This document shows, piece after piece, positions 43,228-51,465 of a stretch of DNA of 64,000 nt. The first letter of the stretch is position 1, and every line of letters begins with the position of its first letter. The notes below the pieces were generated by a model, which worked only from the letters and a program-made list of their open reading frames with translations, was not told the DNA's origin and did not search any database. The DNA lies in assembly GCF_021165955.1 (NCBI RefSeq), contig NZ_CP088952.1, forward strand, positions 682,001 to 746,000, read 5' to 3'. The translations under genes were made by a program, and so were the position numbers. This DNA is from Massilia endophytica (lineage in GTDB: Bacteria > Pseudomonadota > Gammaproteobacteria > Burkholderiales > Burkholderiaceae_D).

Positions 43228-43302
43228 GATGGGATCTCCTCGATGTGAAGATGGAACTCCATCGTAAGCAGAATCGCGGGGTTGCTGTATAGGCCTGCGG
43301 TG

Positions 43303-43962
43303 CTACTCGATGTAGGACGACACCGCAGAGTTCCGTGCCTTCAGGAAGCCCGCCAGCAGTTGCGGATACTCCGCGCTGACAGCGTCCTTGACGGAAGCGC
43401 GCTGGCGCAGCGCCTCCCGCCAGGCCCGAAGCTTCGGGCAATCCTCGAAGTAATGGAGGCCTGCCATGCCGTCCAGCACATCGAAATAGCGGAACACGGG
43501 CGCAAAGGCCGCGTCCACCAGCGAGAAGGCATCGCCTTCGAAATAGGGCCCATCGGAGAGCTCGGCCTCCAGCTGGCGGAAGCGGCCGCGCAGCTCCTGC
43601 GCCTTCAGGCTGAGGGACGCCTGGTCGGGCGCGTTGTACAGGCCCGCGATACTGTTCAGGATAGCGGAAGCGAACTCGATCCAGCCGCGGTGCTGGGCGC
43701 GGCGCAGGGCGTCTTGCGGATGCAGCTGCGGCGCGGCCGTATCTTCGAGGTACTCGCAGATCACGGCCGATTCGAAGACCGGCTGGCGCCCGACCAGCAG
43801 CACAGGCGTTTTGCCGAGGGGCGAAACCTCCAGGAACCATCCCGGCTTGTTGGACAGGTCGATGTCGACGCGTTCGAACGGTATGCCCTTTTCGCTCAGC
43901 GCAATGGCGGCGCGCTGCACGTATGGGCAGAGTTTATGGCTGACGAGCTTCAAAGTGGGCAT
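43303..43962 (-). CDS. Glutathione S-transferase family protein
   Basis: 219 residues. Thioredoxin-like N-domain: LVSHKLCPYVQRAAIALSEK has the CPYxxR signature of omega/beta-like GSTs, and GKTPVLL plus FESAVICEYLED form the glutathione site (Glu-Ser). Helical C-domain from about residue 90. Start at 43962 follows AAGGA. Divergent from the LysR gene at 44044, a probable regulator. Confidence 0.9.
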   Translation of the reverse strand: MPTLKLVSHKLCPYVQRAAIALSEKGIPFERVDIDLSNKPGWFLEVSPLGKTPVLLVGRQPVFESAVICEYLEDTAAPQLHPQDALRRAQHRGWIEFASAILNSIAGLYNAPDQASLSLKAQELRGRFRQLEAELSDGPYFEGDAFSLVDAAFAPVFRYFDVLDGMAGLHYFEDCPKLRAWREALRQRASVKDAVSAEYPQLLAGFLKARNSAVSSYIE

Positions 43963-44043
43963 GTTTTGCAGTCCTTCTTGGCAGTTCAATGCGCTCATCG
44001 TACTATTGCGGCATTGCATAGAAAACAGGCACCGCTGCATACC

Positions 44044-44925
44044 ATGACTGCAAAACCGCAATACTCAATGAATGCCAGCGATCTGGCCCTCGTGCTGGCG
44101 CTGACGCGCGGAGGCACCCTGGCCGAAGCGGGCGCCCGGCTCGGCGTGGACGCCTCGACCGCGTTCCGCTCGCTGCAGAAGATCGAACGCGGCCTGGGCA
44201 CCAGGCTGTTCGCCCGCTCGCGCGCAGGCTATGCGCCTACGGAGCTGGCGCTGGCATTGGCGCAGCGCGCGGAGCAGATCGAAGCCTTGCTGGAAGACGC
44301 GCGCTCGGCCGCGCAGCTCAAGACGGAGCAGGTGGCTGGAACGGTGCGGATATCCACCACGGACACGGTGCTGCATGGCCTGGTGGCGCCAGCTCTGGGC
44401 GCGCTGCGCAAGGCGCATCCTTTGCTAAGTTACGAGCTCCATACGGGGAACGAACTGGCCAACCTTACGCGGCGCGACGCCGACATCGCCGTGCGCGCCA
44501 CCATGCGCCCGCCACAGCACCTGGTGGGCAAATGCGTGGGACCGATCCGGGTGGCTTTGTACGCATCGGGAAAGGCGCGCTGGCGCCATGAAGATGCGGT
44601 CTCCGGTGCGTCGCCCTGGATCGCGCCGGACGATGCGCTGCCCGAGCACCCCTCCGTGGTTTGGCGCAAGCGCCGCCTTGCGAAGATAACGCCCACCTAC
44701 CGCGTGAACAGCATCCTCTCCGTAGCGGAGCTGGTAGGGCAGGGCCTGGGAGTTGGGCTGCTGCCCGTGTTCCTGGCGCGGCGCATGCCGGGCCTGCGGC
44801 AGCTTACGGAAGAAATCGACGAATGCCGTACGGAGCTCTGGCTGCTCACCCATCCCGAGGCGCGCCACCTGAGGCGCGTCGGAACGGTGTATGAGCACCT
44901 GGCCAATCAGCTGCTGCTCGACTGA
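44044..44925 (+). CDS. LysR-family regulator, divergent from GST
   Basis: 293 residues. Helix-turn-helix near residues 9-65 (LALVLALTRGGTLAEAGARL, GVDASTAFRSLQKIERGLGT), then an effector domain. The frame is open upstream, antisense to the GST gene; the start at 44044 (or 44068, MNASDL) is where LysR homology begins. Its 3' end overlaps the PEP-CTERM gene by 19 bases (convergent). Confidence 0.88.
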   Translation: MTAKPQYSMNASDLALVLALTRGGTLAEAGARLGVDASTAFRSLQKIERGLGTRLFARSRAGYAPTELALALAQRAEQIEALLEDARSAAQLKTEQVAGTVRISTTDTVLHGLVAPALGALRKAHPLLSYELHTGNELANLTRRDADIAVRATMRPPQHLVGKCVGPIRVALYASGKARWRHEDAVSGASPWIAPDDALPEHPSVVWRKRRLAKITPTYRVNSILSVAELVGQGLGVGLLPVFLARRMPGLRQLTEEIDECRTELWLLTHPEARHLRRVGTVYEHLANQLLLD

Positions 44926-45452
44926 GCGCGGCGGCGCGTCAGGGCAAGCACGCCCAATCCCAGGCCCAGGAGCAGCCAGCCAGCGGGTTCGGGCACCACG
45001 AGCACCTGGCCTGGACCGCCGATGGTGGTGCTGAACTGGCCGAAGTCGGCGTTGCTGAAGCCGGTGGTGACGTAGAGGTACGTCGTGCCAGCGTAGAGCG
45101 GTCCCGCGAAGCCGGAGGTGGTAAAGGTGAGGAGGTCGTCGTTGGCGCCGATGGCATTGGCGAGCGGATTGGCCGGGTCGAAGGAATACTGGTACATGAA
45201 GATGAAGTTGTCGAAACTTGCGGTGCTGAGAAAGCTGTAGATGCCGTCCATGCTGACCTGGAAGGCCAGGATGTCGTAGGCCACTTCGGTGCCGATGCCC
45301 GACAGGACGCTGAGATCTTCCGTGGGGCGGTTGAACGTGGAGGCGCCGGTGGTGTTGCCGGTGATGGTAAAGATGTCGGCCCGGGCGGGAGGCGCCAGGG
45401 CCAGCAGCAGGACGACGGCGGAAAGGACGGCGCGCAGGCGGGCGATGCACAT
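44907..45452 (-). CDS. PEP-CTERM exported protein
   Basis: 181 residues: signal peptide (cleavage near ARA), a beta-rich body with DNFIFMYQYSFDP, and a complete PEP-CTERM tail VVPEPAGWLLLGLGLGVLAL with TRRR. Exosortase (EpsH/XrtA) cuts such tails; no exosortase gene is in the window. Body resembles the DVUA0089/PPC-like secreted domains. Probable cell-surface or exopolysaccharide-linked protein. Confidence 0.88.
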   Translation of the reverse strand: MCIARLRAVLSAVVLLLALAPPARADIFTITGNTTGASTFNRPTEDLSVLSGIGTEVAYDILAFQVSMDGIYSFLSTASFDNFIFMYQYSFDPANPLANAIGANDDLLTFTTSGFAGPLYAGTTYLYVTTGFSNADFGQFSTTIGGPGQVLVVPEPAGWLLLGLGLGVLALTRRRAQSSSS

Positions 45453-45564
45453 GATGACTCCCCTTTCGGTAATGTTTATCGTTTTGTCATTTTTGCATGC
45501 AGGAAAAACATTAATTTGAGCTGAATCGAGGAAACTGCCGGATGCGTGCGGAAGGGGATTGGGT

Positions 45565-45570
45565 TACAAT
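45565..45570 (+). promoter_or_regulatory. Probable -10 box of ssrA
   Basis: TACAAT ends 12 bases before the mature tmRNA 5' end. No convincing -35 hexamer is seen at the normal distance. Confidence 0.5.
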
Positions 45571-45582
45571 GAAGGCCTGTCT

Positions 45583-45942
45583 GGGGACGACCTGGTTTCG
45601 ACGTGGGTTGCGAAGCAGAACAGGGCATACCGAGGGCTGGTCACCTCGTAAATACATCCAGAAACAAACTAACTGCAAACGATAACTCGTACGCACTGGC
45701 AGCTTAATGCTGCTAGCCCTGCAGCGCCTCTTCCCTAGGGCGTGCCGGCAACGGCGGCAGGGTCATTTATAGGGAATCGCACTATGAGGGGTCACTTCAA
45801 GTAGTGCTAAATCTAAGGTGAATCGGCTATCCAAAGCGTGCTCGTCCGCGTTGTCTAGCTTAAATTAATCGGCAGAGCTAAGTATGTAGAACTGTCTGTA
45901 GAGTGCTTGCGGACGCGGGTTCGATTCCCGCCGTCTCCACCA
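45583..45942 (+). ncRNA. ssrA: Transfer-messenger RNA
   Basis: Starts GGGGACGACCTGG and ends in an encoded CCA at 45942. The 5' GGGGACG pairs with 3' CGTCTCC to form the tRNA-like acceptor, and GGGTTCGATTCCC is the T arm. The tag frame runs 45675-45707 and reads ANDNSYALAA then TAA, with a second in-frame stop nearby. 360 bases, normal one-piece tmRNA. Rescues stalled ribosomes with SmpB. Its 3' end is a common integration site for islands, which matters for the odd sequence that follows. Confidence 0.96.
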
Positions 45943-46028
45943 ACCAACAAAAGCCAAGGGGCCAGCTTTCGCTGGCCCCTTGGCTTTTGTTGGTTGATAG
46001 AGCCGCCGGGGACCGAATCCGCGTCCGG
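45909..46028. repeat. Inverted repeat: degenerate inverted copy of the tmRNA 3' end
   Basis: The 58-base arm 45909-45966 (T arm, acceptor, CCA, stem) and the reverse complement of 45971-46028 agree at 50 of 58 positions by hand alignment: 25 of 25 in the inner part and 25 of 33 in the outer part that covers tmRNA. Confidence 0.82.
45942..45995 (+). terminator. 25-bp perfect hairpin directly after tmRNA
   Basis: Bases 45942-45966 are exactly complementary to 45971-45995 with a TTTC loop. The stem begins at the last A of the tmRNA CCA. The downstream arm contains CTTTTGTTGG. It probably ends transcription or guides 3' processing. Confidence 0.8.
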
Positions 46029-46198
46029 CCGAAGGCCGGGCGCGGGGGCGGAGCAGGGGTTTCGGCTCGCCCGCGAGCCGCCTGCGGAGCGACGCGCGCG
46101 AACGCGCGCGGCTATGAGCGGATTCGCGCGCAGCGACGGCCGCTTGCAAGCGGCCGGCTCTCCGATTCGCCCATTCACGAAATCGCTTTGCGATTTCG
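46025..46198. repeat. Cluster of short perfect palindromes
   Basis: Five separate hairpins in 174 bases: CCGGCC-GAA-GGCCGG (46025), CGGCTCGC-CC-GCGAGCCG (46063), CGCGCGCG-AA-CGCGCGCG (46093), GGCCGCTTGCAAGCGGCC (46138) and CGAAATCGC-TTT-GCGATTTCG (46178). No gene is supported here; the frames open across it are tmRNA-derived artefacts. Confidence 0.8.
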
Positions 46199-46240
46199 CG
46201 CCCGCGAAGCGAGCTCAACAGCCAAACTCAGCAGTAAATA

Positions 46241-47443
46241 TCAAGGCATCAAGGTGAAATTGACATTAATGGGGCTCACAACGCTCACATCCACAGTCGC
46301 CACCGACTTCGTAGCATAACCTGTCGCCGATGCATCAACGCGGTACTGTGCCAATGGCGGTGTAGTCGTCGCGGTAGCGAAGGCCAAGGGAAGGGTAGCG
46401 CTATAAGCCGCGTAGCGCGGTGACGCGATGGGCAGGTTCTCAAGCGTGTATGCGCCACCGCCGATCGGCGTGAGCGTGTACTTCAGCGTCACAGTCGGAC
46501 CGCCCGCAATAGTCTGCATCGCCGAAACTTGGGCCGGTTCCGTGGTGCTACCCGGAGTCAAGCTCACATTGCCGCCGATGCTGCGGCCGCCCGGAGAAAG
46601 CACCGGCGCAATCGGCGCAGCGGAAGTGCTGAGCTGAGTCATGGCGCTGGCCGTCACCGGCACGGCCCCCACCACGCTGGCGGAATAACCATCACCCGTG
46701 ATCACCACATCGTAGTTCCCCGCGGGCAGGCGAGCCAGGGCAAACTCCCCCGTGGCCGGATTCGGCGTGGTGGACGCCACGATCACACCGTTCTGCTGCG
46801 CCGACACGGCCACATGGCTCGCCAGGGCCGTGGTGGACACAAAGCCGCTGATCCCGTTCAGCGTGAACGGCACCACCTTCACCACCGGTTTCAGGCTGTA
46901 GCTGCCGCTATTGCCTTTCTTGACGATGGATTTGCAGGCATCGAAATCCATCACCAGGTCTACGCGCTGGCCTGCGGCCACATCGAACTCGTTCACCAGC
47001 TTGATACCGCTTTGCAGGGCGCTCGGCGTATCGACCGGCACTTCGGAAGTGGTGCCCGACCTGACGACGGTGTTGCTGTTCGCGCCCCCGTCCAGCACCA
47101 GGCGCAGCTGGCTGTAATGGCCCGCGTTCAGCGAGGCCGTACCCAGCCCCTCCAGCGCTCCGTTATTCAGGTTGAGCAGGTTGATCTTCTTCGCGGGCGA
47201 CAGGGTGATGTCGGTCCAGCCGCTGTCGGTGTCGCTGGCCGACGAGCTCTGATGGATGCGGACCTTGGAAACTGTCACGTTCACGGCATCGAAACCGCAG
47301 GCCGGCGCATCGGTCATGGACACGGCGACAGTGCCCATCTGGGCGGGCGGCGGCGTGGAGCTGCCACCGCCACCGCCGCCTCCACAGGCGGTCAGCAGGC
47401 TCGCGGTGGCGAGAAGGGAGAGGGCAGGAAGGGAGTGTTTCAT
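46241..47443 (-). CDS. DUF4382 lipoprotein
   Basis: 400 residues. Lipoprotein signal LLATASLLTACGGG with lipobox LTAC, then a Gly run. GTVAVSMTDAPACGFDAVNV is the DUF4382 start (about 36-180), including VNVTVSKVRIHQSS and the conserved INLLNL. The rest holds carboxypeptidase-regulatory-like beta domains (FALARLPAGNYDVVITGDGY, YTLENLPIASPRYAAY). Probably outer-membrane anchored; function unknown. AGAGGT precedes the start at 47443, and upstream in-frame codons lack a site. Confidence 0.85.
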   Translation of the reverse strand: MKHSLPALSLLATASLLTACGGGGGGGSSTPPPAQMGTVAVSMTDAPACGFDAVNVTVSKVRIHQSSSASDTDSGWTDITLSPAKKINLLNLNNGALEGLGTASLNAGHYSQLRLVLDGGANSNTVVRSGTTSEVPVDTPSALQSGIKLVNEFDVAAGQRVDLVMDFDACKSIVKKGNSGSYSLKPVVKVVPFTLNGISGFVSTTALASHVAVSAQQNGVIVASTTPNPATGEFALARLPAGNYDVVITGDGYSASVVGAVPVTASAMTQLSTSAAPIAPVLSPGGRSIGGNVSLTPGSTTEPAQVSAMQTIAGGPTVTLKYTLTPIGGGAYTLENLPIASPRYAAYSATLPLAFATATTTPPLAQYRVDASATGYATKSVATVDVSVVSPINVNFTLMP

Positions 47444-47546
47444 GATGGACCTCTTGATATCTGTGTGGTGAGGCCATTGTCCGTTCCTGCTGGAAAATAA
47501 ATGGTTAGCTGACGCACATAGTAACGGACTGTTACACAATGATGAG

Positions 47547-48110
47547 CTAGCCACGAGGCAGCCGCACCCAGTGCGTTGCCTCCATCATGTAAGGCGCAAA
47601 GAGGAAGTCCCGTATCGTCGCGATATGATCCTCCTGCCATTCCAGCAGCGCGAAGTGCGAAGGGATGTCCATCGCGCCGCCGCTGTCGAACACCAGCATG
47701 GCGGGCCGCCCCTCCACGGCGCCGAAGTCGAAGCGCCACTTCGTTTCCTCCGCATAGCGGGTGAAGTACAGGCCGATGCTCTTGCTGCCCGCCAGTTTCA
47801 GCTTGTTGACCAGATCGAGTTTGTGGCCATGCTTGCCTGCCGCTGATGCAGGATGCGGACCGCCAGAAGATCGCGAACTATGTCCGGCTTTTTCAAGACG
47901 GAGACTTCGACGCCATCCGCGCCCTGCTGGCGGAGGATGTCCTTCGAAGTTCTCCACCACCGTCCCTTCCGCATGCGCGCGGAGCGCCTTGATCAGGCTC
48001 TCCTGGAGCACGTCTTCGCCATCCACGGCCGATCCCGTCATGCAAGCGCAGTAGCGGTGCAGCCTTGATCTGAGCTGCTGAAGGCGAAGTTCGAAGTCCG
48101 TGATGTTCAT
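47547..48110 (-). pseudogene. ECF sigma factor (SigJ-like, SnoaL tail), broken by deletion and internal inversion
   Basis: The minus frame stays open for 187 codons, yet only its ends are sigma-like. Codons 1-56 (RLHRYCACMTGSAVDGEDVL, QESLIKALRAHAEG) match the start of region 2. The last 90 codons (LDLVNKLKLAGSKSIGLYFT, GRPAMLVFDSGGAMD) match the C-terminal half of the SnoaL-like extension. Between them, about 47820-47941 gives nonsense on this strand but on the plus strand reads MQDADRQKIANYVRLF then QDGDFDAIRALLAEDV, exactly the missing first half of the SnoaL domain. The rest of regions 2 and all of region 4 is absent. So the gene suffered a deletion of roughly 100 codons and an inversion of about 120 bases. 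Confidence 0.8.
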
Positions 48111-48357
48111 GCTTGTCGTTGTTCGCTGTAGACCGCCCCGCCACGATGGATTCCAACTTCGCCAGCTCCAGGATTTGCGGAAAATAGGCCATCATCCGGG
48201 AATCGGCGCGCATGGCTTCAACGGCTTCCGGCGACTCCCATTCCGAGTATATCGTGACGCTGCCCCCATCGAACATAAGCGCCATGGCAAGCTTCGCACG
48301 CCAAGGAGGTACCACCTGCACCCATTTCACGGCGGTGCGTTCCCTTACAGATGGCAT
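47893..48357 (-). pseudogene. Damaged ABM-like monooxygenase fragment
   Basis: Only the first 80 or so codons look real: GGSVTIYSEWESPEAVEAMR followed by MMAYFPQILELAKLESIV resembles the second half of a small ABM-type protein. The normal first strands are missing or unrecognisable, and the frame then runs on antisense-like through the sigma pseudogene, indicating a lost stop. It overlaps the sigma start. A related 33-bp stretch lies beyond the collagenase gene. Confidence 0.5.
48231..48263 (+). repeat. Left copy of a 33-bp imperfect direct repeat
   Basis: Matches 51335-51367 at 28 of 33 positions, including 14 identical bases in a row (TATCGTGACGCTGC is shared). The left copy lies in the ABM-like fragment. 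The two copies enclose the collagenase gene, 3104 bases apart. Confidence 0.7.
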
Positions 48358-48436
48358 ACAAATTCGCGAAGGCCGCCAGCAAACGAAATGTTTCCATGAA
48401 ACAATAAATCAGCACTTCAACGGGAGGAAAGCTGAC

Positions 48437-51313
48437 ATGGAACACTTCATTGCTGGCCGGGCGCTGCTCGCGCTTGTGGCAACTTCTTTTATGCTGTTGG
48501 CAAGCGTGCCTGTCGAGGCCGGAGGGGCTCCGCCGCAGCTGCCGTCCAGGCAAAGTGCGTATTCCCACTTTGCCACACAGCAGCATCAGCCACTGCAGGA
48601 GGGGGCCGTAAAGCAGGAAGTGTCATCCCTTCGAAAGGCTGGCGGCAGGCGCCTGGCCACAAGCCTGGATTGCGCAGCAGATACTGCCACAACCTTCTCC
48701 TTGCGGGGGCCGGCCCTGTTGGACCGCTTGGCCCAATTTGACCCGGACTGCATGGAGAGCCTGACTGCATTCTTCGAAATCAATGACGCCACGCTGAGCT
48801 ACTACAACAATGATAGTTTGCGCACAGTGGCAACAGCGATAGCGGAGCGTTCGGCACAGTACACTCCCGAGAATGGGCAGTCGATCCGCCAGATGCTCGT
48901 TTTCCTGCGGACCGGCCAGTACGTTGCCTTCTACTCCGGGCAGAGGCTGGTACTGGATGCGCACACGCGTACGAGCATTGCCAATGCCTTGTTATCCTTT
49001 GCCGCCAGCCCCCGCTTCCTCGACCCGTCGCCCGAACACGGGACCTTGATGTGGGATTACTTTGTCGTCCTTGGTGGGGCCGACCGCTTCGCTGAATTGG
49101 TACCTGGCGGTTTTCGCTATCTGGAGGCAATGCTGGCCAATCCGGACTTCCGCAGTGAACACCAGCTGGACGCGATCGCGGATTTCTTCAACGCCCTCAT
49201 ACGCGGCAACAATAATAATGATCCCGGTCTTGCGCAGCTGTTCAGCACAATCCCGGCGTTCTACAGCGAGAGCCTGCGCCAGGCGGCGCTGTACTTTCGG
49301 GAGCCTCTCCCCGGTGCCGAGCATGCCAGCAATCGCGCCGCAACCGGTGCGCTGATGGCTTACACGTTCATGTTGCAACATCCGACGGCGCGTCCGCTGG
49401 TCCTGCCACGGCTTTCCGAAGTGCTTGCCGCATACGAAAGGTTTTCTGCTCCCTGGATGGGAGCTGTCTCTGTCATGGACTACGCAGCGAGCCAGGATTG
49501 CGCTGCATTTGACTTGTGCCGCGTTACATTGGAGCCGGAAATCCGTGCATTAGTCTTTCCGAATACCTTCGTATTTGATGATGGAAGACTGAAAATGCAG
49601 ACGGCGCTCGATGTGGGGACAGCACAACAACTGTACCACGCGATCAAGCAGGTTAAGGCTCAGTACCACCGCAAAACACGCGCCTCTACGCCACTGGACG
49701 ACGATCCCAACGAGGTGCTGACCATGCGCATCTACGGATCGCGCAGTGCGTATGAACGCTTCCAGTATTACCTGGAAGGCCTGGATACGGACAATGGCGG
49801 CATGTATATTGAAGTTGGTGCCACCTTCTACACCTACGAAAGAACGCCGCAGGAATCTACCTTGACGCTTGAGGAACTGCTGCGCCATGAATACACGCAC
49901 TATTTGGAGGGGCGTTACACGGAGCATGGAGTGTTCGGCGACCCCGTTTACGACAATAACCGGCTGACCTGGTTCGACGAAGGCGCTGCCGAGTTCTTCG
50001 CAGGGTCCACCCAGACCGATGGCGTCAAGATACGCCGCGCTTTGCTTGAGAAGGTCTACAACGATGGCGCAGATCGTATGGCGGTGGCGGACTTCATTGG
50101 GGCCAGCTACGACTCTGGGTTCGACTTCTACTATTATGCGGGTCTGTTCTTCCACTTTCTCGACGCCCAGCGCCCCGACATTCTGCGTGGCTTATTTTCC
50201 AGGCTGCGTGCCAATGACGTTTCGGGTTTCGATGTGCTGGTGGCGCAGCTCAAAACCGACCCCGCTATTCAGCTGGCATATAGCAGCTTCCTCGACCAGC
50301 AATTGAGCACCTTGGAAACCGTACCCGTTTTCACGGCTGGCGAGCGCTTCAATCCGGCGGGCTTTGCGATCGACAATGTGGCCGACCTGCAGAGCCGGTT
50401 GCGGTCCTTCCTGCCAGATAGCGAATGCGTGTCAACCTTTGTAAACATGAATTCACGTGCTGCCTGCGCTGGCATCCTTGCGGCTGCAAGCGCCGACGCA
50501 GTACTGAACACCGCGATCAAGGCTGCCCTCCAGACTGGACTGAACAACTGGCGTACACTGGTTTGCCATGATACAGGCGAAGCCACGGATGGCATGCAGC
50601 CCTATGTATGCGAGGCAGGCATGCGCCAGCAAGGGACGCCCCGCGATGAAACGCCAGGAGCGCCGAGCGACGTGGTCGCGACTCAGGTGGGCGCACAGGT
50701 TCAAGTGGCATTCGCTCCGCAGCCAGATGCGTTCGGAAACTACGGCGGCAGCCATATGGTAATAGCGAGTCCCGGAGGGCAAAGCGCGGCCGGCAGCGGC
50801 AGTCCGATCGTCATGGATGGCCTGGAGTCCGGAGTGACGTACACTTTCGTGGTAACGACGACACGTTATGGAGTGAGCAGCGAGCCGTCCAATCCGAGCA
50901 ACAGCGTGACGTTCGAAGGACCGTTGCCGCAACTGGGCACTCAGCCTTCCAGTGCGTCTGGTATCGGGGCCTGGATTCAGGTGGAGCCTGGCGGGCTGAT
51001 CATCCGATGGGCCGATCCCGTGCCGGGCACTTACGTGCTCAAATTGGATGACGGTCAGCGGTCGATATACTACGGAGGCCATTCTCCAGGCTATGCGCCA
51101 ATACTGTATTCCCTGTTTGGTCTCAACGGCACTGAAACGTTGCGCGGTCAGTTCTACCACTACGATGGGCAGCGCTTCGTCGCCAGAATGCCAGAGTTTG
51201 CCATTAGCTTGGCGAACTTTTCAGGGGCGATGCCGCCCGCGCTGTCGTCGGACAGTGGCAGCAAGAAGATCTACTACGGTGGACACTATGTCGACAATGC
51301 AGAAGTGGACTAG
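48437..51313 (+). CDS. Secreted collagenase-like M9 metallopeptidase
   Basis: 958 residues with a signal peptide (cleavage near VEA). An N-terminal helical activator-like region (about 40-390) precedes the catalytic domain: EELLRHEYTHYLEGRY has the zinc motif HEYTH at 484-488, and WFDEGAAEFFAGST supplies Glu515 as third ligand, the M9 layout. A fibronectin III domain follows (about 745-835, PSDVVATQVGAQVQVAFAPQ) and a C-terminal beta domain with two IYYGGH repeats. GGGAGGAAA precedes the ATG at 48437. Codon use is visibly less GC-rich than in neighbours. Digests collagen-like proteins; likely an acquired gene. Confidence 0.88.
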   Translation: MEHFIAGRALLALVATSFMLLASVPVEAGGAPPQLPSRQSAYSHFATQQHQPLQEGAVKQEVSSLRKAGGRRLATSLDCAADTATTFSLRGPALLDRLAQFDPDCMESLTAFFEINDATLSYYNNDSLRTVATAIAERSAQYTPENGQSIRQMLVFLRTGQYVAFYSGQRLVLDAHTRTSIANALLSFAASPRFLDPSPEHGTLMWDYFVVLGGADRFAELVPGGFRYLEAMLANPDFRSEHQLDAIADFFNALIRGNNNNDPGLAQLFSTIPAFYSESLRQAALYFREPLPGAEHASNRAATGALMAYTFMLQHPTARPLVLPRLSEVLAAYERFSAPWMGAVSVMDYAASQDCAAFDLCRVTLEPEIRALVFPNTFVFDDGRLKMQTALDVGTAQQLYHAIKQVKAQYHRKTRASTPLDDDPNEVLTMRIYGSRSAYERFQYYLEGLDTDNGGMYIEVGATFYTYERTPQESTLTLEELLRHEYTHYLEGRYTEHGVFGDPVYDNNRLTWFDEGAAEFFAGSTQTDGVKIRRALLEKVYNDGADRMAVADFIGASYDSGFDFYYYAGLFFHFLDAQRPDILRGLFSRLRANDVSGFDVLVAQLKTDPAIQLAYSSFLDQQLSTLETVPVFTAGERFNPAGFAIDNVADLQSRLRSFLPDSECVSTFVNMNSRAACAGILAAASADAVLNTAIKAALQTGLNNWRTLVCHDTGEATDGMQPYVCEAGMRQQGTPRDETPGAPSDVVATQVGAQVQVAFAPQPDAFGNYGGSHMVIASPGGQSAAGSGSPIVMDGLESGVTYTFVVTTTRYGVSSEPSNPSNSVTFEGPLPQLGTQPSSASGIGAWIQVEPGGLIIRWADPVPGTYVLKLDDGQRSIYYGGHSPGYAPILYSLFGLNGTETLRGQFYHYDGQRFVARMPEFAISLANFSGAMPPALSSDSGSKKIYYGGHYVDNAEVD

Positions 51314-51465
51314 TGCAGCGTTAGTAAGCTGCGTGCGACTACTCTTCCGAGCCTATCGTGACGCTGCGGCCGTGCTCTCCCGCAATCGACCGCCTCGATC
51401 ACCAGCCTTCGAGCGTGCTGAGCACTCTCGATGTTCTGCTTCAGAAGCGCGGCGAGCCCCGCCTG
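51314..51465 (-). other. Non-coding spacer with possible gene remnant
   Basis: After the amber stop of the GGDEF-EAL gene the same frame stays open for 49 more codons (QAGLAALLKQNIESAQHARR then LVIEAVD). The adjoining 51335-51367 stretch is similar to the ABM-like fragment at 48231. It looks like a leftover of the same gene or a duplicate. Confidence 0.4.
51335..51367 (+). repeat. Right copy of the 33-bp imperfect direct repeat
   Basis: Same orientation as the copy at 48231-48263; 28 of 33 bases agree. Read on the minus strand it encodes a GRSVTIGSEE-like segment, comparable to GGSVTIYSEWES of the left copy but in a shifted frame. Confidence 0.7.

Noticed and set aside
45855..46218. Minus-strand frames containing GGDGGNRTRVR and plus-strand frames through the same region
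   Set aside because: They are translations of the tmRNA 3' end and its hairpin, a well-known source of false proteins.
47846..47992. A short plus-strand ORF starting MQDADRQKIANYV
   Set aside because: Its protein-like part is the inverted piece of the sigma gene; it soon runs into antisense sequence and has no ribosome site.
51316..51465. In-frame continuation after the TAG stop of the GGDEF-EAL gene, possibly read-through
   Set aside because: There is no sign of stop-codon recoding and the tail is not part of an EAL domain; a gene remnant is the simpler view.
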